Part shown: piece after piece, positions 22,504 through 28,312 of the stretch | How the letters are laid out: each line of letters opens with the position of its first letter | Numbering within the stretch: the stretch's first letter is position 1 | Source: Hadesarchaea archaeon | GTDB lineage: Archaea > Hadarchaeota > Hadarchaeia > Hadarchaeales > Hadarchaeaceae | Length of the DNA stretch: 31,077 nucleotides | Assembly (NCBI GenBank): GCA_030601665.1 | Contig: JAUWBP010000003.1 | Span: 1-31,077, forward strand | Direction: 5' to 3' | Notes under the pieces: generated by a model | What the model saw: the letters and a program-made list of their open reading frames with translations, nothing else | Told to the model about the DNA's origin: nothing | Databases searched by the model: none | Translations under genes and position numbers: made by a program

Positions 22504-22557
22504 TCCCCCAAAATGACTTTAAAAAATCTCCTTTTAGGTTTTATTGGGGGAACAAAA

Positions 22558-22791
22558 GTGCATATTCGAATAAAAGCACCAAATTCACCGTTTTGCACCA
22601 GTTCGTCCGGTTTTCTGGAGGTGAAAAATTGTGACATAGATAGTTTTAGGATGTGCGCAAAAGTTTCTCATACTTTAAGCTCGAAGTTCAAAATTTTCAC
22701 CACACTCCCTAAATACGTTTTACGACCTCTTTCTTTTACCGCTGTCGGTTGGGGTGAGAAATTTTGGAGTCTAAGGCTAAAGAGAGGCTAG
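22558..22791 (+). CDS. Possible 77-residue leader ORF overlapping mcm start
   Basis: GTG 22558 is preceded by TTGGGGGAAC at SD distance, exactly where the PriS-like ATG lies relative to element copy 2. The ORF is open for 77 codons and ends at 22791, 28 bases inside mcm, so its translation could be coupled to the TTG start of mcm. The product is basic with a Phe- and Ser-rich composition and matches nothing I know. It may instead be untranslated leader, in which case mcm has a 5' region of about 210 nt. Confidence 0.3.
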   Translation: MHIRIKAPNSPFCTSSSGFLEVKNCDIDSFRMCAKVSHTLSSKFKIFTTLPKYVLRPLSFTAVGWGEKFWSLRLKRG

Positions 22792-24770
22792 AGGAGTTCC
22801 TGCACCGCAGGGAGATCCTTAAGGAGCTGCGCAGGATAGCGAGGGAGGGGCAGAAATCGCTCGTCATTGCGTTCGACCGGCTCCTAGAGTTTGACATGGA
22901 GCTCGCAAAAAGCTTGCTCGATAATCCAATCAAATTCCTCGACACGGCAGACGAAATTTTGGGAGGGATAACGAAGCTTCCCGGAATGCGCTTGCGAGTG
23001 ATGGGCCTCGATAAGTCCGTAGAAATCCGCAAGATTCGCGCTGGGCACGTGGGCAATTTCATCCAGGTCGAGGGGATCCTGACGCGGGCTGGCGAGGTGA
23101 AACCTGAGGCGACGGAGGCTGTATTCAAATGCAGGCGTTGTGGTGAGGAAAATAGGATACTTCAGGTTGGTGAGTTCTTCAGGGAGCCTCTTGTGTGCGA
23201 AAATCCCAACTGCGGCAAGAAGGGCCCGTTCGACCTCGTGATCGAGAGCTCGGAGTTCCGCGACTGGCAGAGCCTGTGCATACAGGAGCCCCCCGAGAAG
23301 CTGCGCGGCGGCCGGATGCCCCGAAGGTTGGATGGTATAGTCAGGGATGATTTTGTCGACAAGGCGGTGCCGGGGAACCATGTGATGTTGACGGGCGTGC
23401 TGCGCGTCTTTCAGGAGGGCAGGCACCAGGAGCGCAAGAAGACGTTTCGGAAGATATTGTTCATCAGCCATATCGAAGTCCTGCAGAAGGGTGTTGAGGA
23501 GGCCGAGCTGACCCCAGAGGACAAGGCCCAAATTAAGGAGCTTGCGAAGGACCCTTGGATCAGAAACAAGATCATCCAGTCAATTGCTCCGAGCATCTAT
23601 GGGCATGACGCGATCAAGGAGGCGGTTGCGCTACAGCTATTCGGCTGCGAGGCAATCGATTTGCAAGATGGAACGAGAATTCGAGGCGATACCCATGTTC
23701 TCCTCACAGGTGACCCGGGTGTTGCGAAGAGCCAAATCCTGAAATGGGCCGCGAACGTTGCCCCTCGCGGTCTTTACACCTCCGGTATGAAGGCCACGGG
23801 TGCTGGCCTTACGGCTGCAGCAGTCCGCGATGAGATAAGTGGTGGGTGGACCCTCGAGGCTGGGGCCCTTGTGATAGCAGACGGCGGTTTGGCCAGCATC
23901 GACGAGTTCGAGAAAATGAGATCAGAGGATTCGAACGCAATTTTAGAATCGTTGGAGCAGCAGACAATCAGCGTGGCTAAGGCGGGCATCGTCGCAACTC
24001 TCAACACTCGCACTGCTGTGCTCGCGGCAGCCAACCCAAAATACGGCAGATTTGAGAAGAACCTCACAATCGCACAGCAAGTCCCCCTAGATCCCGTGAT
24101 CCTCTCAAGATTCGACTTGGTTTTTATCATGCGCGACGAACCACGCGCCGACCAAGATCGGATCATGGCCCACTACATTCTAGAACTACACCGCGCCCCC
24201 ACGAAGGTGGTCAAGCCACCCTTCGGCTTGGATTTCCTGCGTAAAATCATCATCTACGCGCGCCAGAACCTCAATCCGAAATTTGATGACAAGGAGGCCA
24301 TGAAGACAATTGAAGATTTCTTCGTTGATTGGAGGAGGGTGGCCGAGCGAGACGAGTCACCGCTCCCGATCACGGTGAGGCAGCTTGAGGCCATCGTGCG
24401 GCTGTCGAAGGCGAACGCCCGAATGAGGCTGAGCGATCACGTGACTATTGAGGATGCAAATCGAGCAATCAATCTCATCAAGCGCTCCTTGCAGGAGGCT
24501 GGAATCGACACCGAGACGGGAAAACTGGATATCGACGTGCTCATGACGGGCAAGCCCAAATCCCAGCGCGATAACATCCGCCACGTGCTGGAGATAATTG
24601 AGCGGCTCGAGGGAGAGTACGGCGGGGCGGCGCCGGTCGGGGAGATTAAGCGCATCGCCGAGTCGGAGGGCATCAGACAAAAGTTCGTGGAAGACCTGAT
24701 TGACCAAGAGAAAATGAGGGGGCACCTGTACGAGCCGAAGCCGGGTATGGTCGCACGGGCGGTGAAATAG
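22764..24770 (+). CDS. mcm: Replicative helicase MCM
   Basis: 668 residues from TTG 22764 after GGGGTGAG. The N-terminal domain has a zinc site (C123, C126, C145, C150). The ATPase core shows Walker A GDPGVAKS (316-323), Walker B with LASIDEF (376-382), sensor 1 in AAANP (421-425) and the arginine finger in SRFD (R449). The C-terminal 70 residues form a winged-helix (GEIKRIAESEGIRQKFVEDLI). No intein interrupts Walker A. Homohexameric 3'-5' helicase at the fork, activated by GINS. The stop is followed at once by the gins23 ATG, so the genes are coupled. It lies next to the putative origin and element copy 3. Confidence 0.96.
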   Translation: MESKAKERLEEFLHRREILKELRRIAREGQKSLVIAFDRLLEFDMELAKSLLDNPIKFLDTADEILGGITKLPGMRLRVMGLDKSVEIRKIRAGHVGNFIQVEGILTRAGEVKPEATEAVFKCRRCGEENRILQVGEFFREPLVCENPNCGKKGPFDLVIESSEFRDWQSLCIQEPPEKLRGGRMPRRLDGIVRDDFVDKAVPGNHVMLTGVLRVFQEGRHQERKKTFRKILFISHIEVLQKGVEEAELTPEDKAQIKELAKDPWIRNKIIQSIAPSIYGHDAIKEAVALQLFGCEAIDLQDGTRIRGDTHVLLTGDPGVAKSQILKWAANVAPRGLYTSGMKATGAGLTAAAVRDEISGGWTLEAGALVIADGGLASIDEFEKMRSEDSNAILESLEQQTISVAKAGIVATLNTRTAVLAAANPKYGRFEKNLTIAQQVPLDPVILSRFDLVFIMRDEPRADQDRIMAHYILELHRAPTKVVKPPFGLDFLRKIIIYARQNLNPKFDDKEAMKTIEDFFVDWRRVAERDESPLPITVRQLEAIVRLSKANARMRLSDHVTIEDANRAINLIKRSLQEAGIDTETGKLDIDVLMTGKPKSQRDNIRHVLEIIERLEGEYGGAAPVGEIKRIAESEGIRQKFVEDLIDQEKMRGHLYEPKPGMVARAVK

Positions 24771-25349
24771 ATGAAACGCGTTCGAATCCTTAAGGATCTA
24801 CCAGCGATGAAGTTGGTGGGCAGGCAGCTGGGCCCGCTGGCGGAGGGGGAGGAAACGGAGCTTGAGGCGTGGGAGGCTGCAGTCCTCGAGCGTCACGGGT
24901 TCGCGGAGCCCCTCCATAAATTCACGCTAGTGGAACTCCGGAAGCTCCTCTTGGCGGAGGAGCGAGAATTTGAGCTCACGCCCCTTCCAGATGATTTCCA
25001 TTCATCAATCGCTCAAGAGGTAGCATTTGCACGTGCGGCTGGAGAGCATGAAAAAGCCGAGGAGATTCAGACCCGAGTCTCAACCCTGATGGAGGTCAGG
25101 ATTCCAAAGCTAGTTCGTTTTGCGCTTTCCCCAGAGGGGGCTGGTCCCCTACCGCCACAAGAGCGGTTCCTGATCAATCGCTTGGCCGCGACACTCGACA
25201 TGTGGAGCAAGCGGTTGAATGAGTCCCTTGAGAAGGCAGGAGAGGAGGTAGGTAAAAATGAGGAGTTCGGAAGGCCTGTTCGACATGCTGTTGGAGATGA
25301 GGCCAATATTCAAAAACCGGGAGTATCTGCGACCGAGCTACACACCTGA
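24771..25349 (+). CDS. gins23: GINS complex protein, Gins23 type
   Basis: 192 residues from ATG 24771, directly after the mcm stop. The small beta (B) domain comes first (VRILKDLPAMKLVGRQLGPL, about 1-48) and the helical A domain second (FTLVELRKLLLAEEREFELTPLPDDFH onwards). The B-A order is that of Psf2/Psf3, hence Gins23 rather than Gins51. GINS bridges MCM, primase and polymerase in the archaeal CMG-like complex. The last 31 codons overlap the start of cdc6 (25258-25349) in another frame; the tail (GKNEEFGRPVRHAVGD onward) looks unlike GINS and may be extension past the natural domain end. Confidence 0.85.
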   Translation: MKRVRILKDLPAMKLVGRQLGPLAEGEETELEAWEAAVLERHGFAEPLHKFTLVELRKLLLAEEREFELTPLPDDFHSSIAQEVAFARAAGEHEKAEEIQTRVSTLMEVRIPKLVRFALSPEGAGPLPPQERFLINRLAATLDMWSKRLNESLEKAGEEVGKNEEFGRPVRHAVGDEANIQKPGVSATELHT

Positions 25350-26541
25350 GGAACTACCACACAGGGGTGAGCAGATTCATCAGCTCGCGCGGATACTTGT
25401 GGCCCCTCTAAGAGGTGAGACGCCGTCGAACTTATTCATCTACGGCAAGACGGGGACGGGAAAGACGGCTAGCGTGAAGCACGTGTCGAAAGAGCTCGAA
25501 CGCGTCGCCGATCGTGCGCCGCGCAGGGTGGAAGTGGTTTACCTGAACTGCGAGGTCGTCAACACCCAGTATCGGATTCTCGCGACGCTGGCAAACATTT
25601 TCCTGGAGAAACTCGAGAAGCGCTACAGTGCGGGATACGTAAGTTCTCTCGGTTTTCCTGAAAGCGTTCCGATGACGGGCTGGCCGACAGATGAAGTCTA
25701 CAGATGTTTCTTCAGGGCGCTCGACCACGACCCACAGCTCGCGGTGATCGTACTGGATGAAATTGATAGGCTCGTGCTGAAGAGCGGTGATAAAGTTCTC
25801 TACAATCTGACCCGCATGAATTCCGATCTGATGAAAGCGAAGGTGAGCATCGTGGGCATCTCCAACGATCTGAACTTCATGAGTTACTTGGGCCCCCGCG
25901 TTCGGAGCAGCCTCAGCGAGGAGGAGCTAGTTTTCCCTCCCTACAACGCGCTTCAGCTCAAGGACATATTGGAGCAGCGAGCGGGGATGAGCTACATTGA
26001 CGGCGTGCTAGGCAACGGCGTGATCTCACTCTGCGCGGCCCACGCGGCGAGGGAACACGGTGACGCCAGGCGGGCCCTCGACCTGCTTCGCATCGCAGGC
26101 GAACTGGCCGAACGCGATGGTGTAGAGACGGTAACCGTGGCCCATGTCCGACGGGGCTTCGAGAAAATGGAGCAAGATAAGATGGTGGAAGTGGTCCGAA
26201 CGTTACCCTCGCAGTCAAAGCTTGTGCTTCTCAGCGTTGTGCTCTTGACGGAGAGGAACTCGCACAAGATAGTGACGGGCGACGTGTACAGCGCATATCA
26301 CAAGCTTTGCCGGCAGGTCGGATTGGACGTGTTAACGCAGCGCCGCGTCAGCGATTTGATTTCCGAGCTAGATATGCTCGGGATCATCAATGCCCAGATC
26401 ATCAGCAAGGGTCGCTACGGGCGGACCAAAGAAATAACGTTGAACATCTCGCCGATTCAAGCGAGGGCGGCAGTTCAGGAGGAGCATCCCTTTGGCAGCG
26501 TTGAAGCGCTCTCCCTTCCACGTCAACTGACGTTCGCGTAG
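25258..26541 (+). CDS. cdc6: Origin-binding initiator Orc1/Cdc6
   Basis: 427 residues. ATG 25258 has a strong SD AGGAGGT eight bases upstream (25243-25249), although it lies inside the gins23 frame. A later ATG at 25288 would begin MLLEMRPIFKNREYL. IFKNREYLRPSYTPEELPHR (17-36) is the family signature; Walker A is GKTGTGKT (63-70), Walker B VIVLDEID (163-170), sensor 1 GISND and sensor 2 GDARRALDLLR. The C-terminal winged helix binds origin repeats. It recruits MCM at the origin. An origin candidate lies 2.9 kb upstream, before mcm rather than directly before this gene. Confidence 0.95.
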   Translation: MRSSEGLFDMLLEMRPIFKNREYLRPSYTPEELPHRGEQIHQLARILVAPLRGETPSNLFIYGKTGTGKTASVKHVSKELERVADRAPRRVEVVYLNCEVVNTQYRILATLANIFLEKLEKRYSAGYVSSLGFPESVPMTGWPTDEVYRCFFRALDHDPQLAVIVLDEIDRLVLKSGDKVLYNLTRMNSDLMKAKVSIVGISNDLNFMSYLGPRVRSSLSEEELVFPPYNALQLKDILEQRAGMSYIDGVLGNGVISLCAAHAAREHGDARRALDLLRIAGELAERDGVETVTVAHVRRGFEKMEQDKMVEVVRTLPSQSKLVLLSVVLLTERNSHKIVTGDVYSAYHKLCRQVGLDVLTQRRVSDLISELDMLGIINAQIISKGRYGRTKEITLNISPIQARAAVQEEHPFGSVEALSLPRQLTFA

Positions 26542-26550
26542 GAGATTTCC

Positions 26551-28128
26551 ATGGACGACGCCTCTTTGATTCGCAAATTCATGGATGCGGACATGCAACT
26601 GACGTCGGACGCGCTCGACACGCTACACAGGTGGGAGGACACGGAGTCCGTGGCCGAGCGAGTGCTAGTTAACCTTAGAGAAATGGAAAGCAGGCCCTTT
26701 CTGGTAACGGCTGATCTCATTACAAAAATTCTCGAGGGAGAGAGCGCTAAAACAGGGGCCGTGCCCACGGTTCATCCACCCAAACCGAGCCTGCCTGAAG
26801 CGGGGGAGGCACCCGGAGCGAGAGAAATTACAGAAGAATTACCAGAGCTCACCCGCACCAAATTCAAACCGATGGCGGGTGAGTTCGAGCCCCGCGTCAA
26901 GGTGCTTAAGGATGTCACCGGGCGGAGCTACACGGAAGGGGAGCTGAAGGACTTTGTGAACGTGTTTAAGGATCGTTATGAGCGCTTGAGCAGCATCCTC
27001 CGGAAGCGCGTCGACTTTCACGATGCGATCCCGATCAGCAATCTGAGGAGATTCGATGATAGGGCTTTGGTGAAAGTAATCGGGATGGTCTCAGATAAGC
27101 GGGAGACCTCTGGGGGGCACGTAGTTTTAGAAATAGAGGATTTGAACAGTCGGGCGTCGGCGTGGGTCTTCAAGGGCCGGAGGGAGCTCATGCAAAAAGC
27201 GGCAGAGGTGGTCGTGGATGAGGTAGTCGGGATCGTGGGGGATGTGCGGAGCGGAGACCGCGCCCCCAGGTTGTTTGTCAGAGACATCGTCTGGCCTGAT
27301 TTGCCCGCCACACACGAGTTCTCCCGCGCTGAGGACCCTGTCTGTGCGGCGCTGATATCGGACCTGCACATCGGGAGCGAGATGTTCCTAGAGGATGCGT
27401 TCATGAGGTTTGTGAATTGGCTGCGAGGTGGGGTGGGCAACGCAAAGCAGCGGGAGCTGGCGGGCAGGGTCAAGTACCTCGTGATAGCTGGCGACATAGT
27501 CGATGGGGTTGGGGTTTACCCCCAGCAGGAGGAGGAGTTGCTCATCAGTGATATTGTTAAGCAGTACGATGCCGCGGCTAAACTCTTAGCCCAAGTGCCT
27601 GAGCACATCACCATCATTATAGCACCCGGGAACCACGATGCCGTGCGCCCCACCGAGCCCCAGCCGGCGATCCAAGAGGATATCGCGGGAGGCCTCTACG
27701 ACTTGAACTCGGTCATGGTCGGGAACCCGGTGTGGGTATCTCTTCACGGTGTTAATTTTCTGGTCTATCACGGGAGGAGCTTCGACGACTTAATAGCAAC
27801 GATGTCCGGGCTGAACCGGCAAAAATCCACGCCCCCGATGGTCAAACTCCTGCAGAAGCGGCACCTCGCCCCGGTCTATGGAGGGCGCACGGCGATATCG
27901 CCGGAGCAGCAGGATTACCTCGTGATAGAAGAGGTGCCCGACGTGTTTCACTGCGGCCACATACACGTTTACGGTTACGAGCGGTATCGTGACGTAGAAG
28001 TGGTTAACTCGGGAACCTTTCAAGAGAAGACCATTTTCATGCGGCGGCTTGGGGTGAACCCCACGCCGGGAATCGTGCCCATCATCGATCTACAAACCCG
28101 CCAAGCCAGGGTGATTCATTTTGCGTGA
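26551..28128 (+). CDS. polB: DNA polymerase D small subunit DP1 (3'-5' exonuclease)
   Basis: 525 residues, full length. A poorly conserved N-terminus (1-110) with a proline-rich segment is followed by the OB fold (about 168-250) and the phosphoesterase domain: SDLHIG (270-275), GDIVDG (314-319), PGNHD (359-363), YHGRS (406-410), CGHIH (468-472). All metal ligands of the Mre11-like proofreading nuclease are present, so it should be active. It partners DP2. ATG 26551 follows GGAGA, nine bases after the cdc6 stop. The last codons overlap the 60-residue ORF at 28121. Confidence 0.95.
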   Translation: MDDASLIRKFMDADMQLTSDALDTLHRWEDTESVAERVLVNLREMESRPFLVTADLITKILEGESAKTGAVPTVHPPKPSLPEAGEAPGAREITEELPELTRTKFKPMAGEFEPRVKVLKDVTGRSYTEGELKDFVNVFKDRYERLSSILRKRVDFHDAIPISNLRRFDDRALVKVIGMVSDKRETSGGHVVLEIEDLNSRASAWVFKGRRELMQKAAEVVVDEVVGIVGDVRSGDRAPRLFVRDIVWPDLPATHEFSRAEDPVCAALISDLHIGSEMFLEDAFMRFVNWLRGGVGNAKQRELAGRVKYLVIAGDIVDGVGVYPQQEEELLISDIVKQYDAAAKLLAQVPEHITIIIAPGNHDAVRPTEPQPAIQEDIAGGLYDLNSVMVGNPVWVSLHGVNFLVYHGRSFDDLIATMSGLNRQKSTPPMVKLLQKRHLAPVYGGRTAISPEQQDYLVIEEVPDVFHCGHIHVYGYERYRDVEVVNSGTFQEKTIFMRRLGVNPTPGIVPIIDLQTRQARVIHFA

Positions 28129-28303
28129 ACTCACTCAAGCTGCAGATTTGCTCTTGGATTGGTGGGGAACATTAGCAGAGCGAAGCGGGGGCCGGGTGCT
28201 ACCTAAAAGGAAGGTAGAAAATCCTCCTCGGTCTGAGAAATTTTTTGCCTCCTGCCCAGCCCCCGCGCTCAAGGTGATTAGATATAGAAAAAATTCAGAT
28301 TAG
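28121..28303 (+). CDS. Small ORF between DP1 and DP2
   Basis: 60 residues from TTG 28121, overlapping the DP1 stop by eight bases and ending ten bases before the DP2 ATG. The product starts MRELTQAADLLLDWWGTLAE, a plausible amphipathic helix, then becomes basic and Pro-rich (VLPKRKVENPPRSEKF). It fills the otherwise noncoding 184 bp between the polymerase genes at operon spacing. No family is recognised, and it could be spacer. Confidence 0.4.
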   Translation: MRELTQAADLLLDWWGTLAERSGGRVLPKRKVENPPRSEKFFASCPAPALKVIRYRKNSD

Positions 28304-28312
28304 AGTGAGCAA

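Noticed and set aside
22513..22557. Longer version of the mcm leader ORF from ATG 22513
   Set aside because: Its start would overlap the TATA-like box and lacks an SD; GTG 22558 fits better if the ORF is real.
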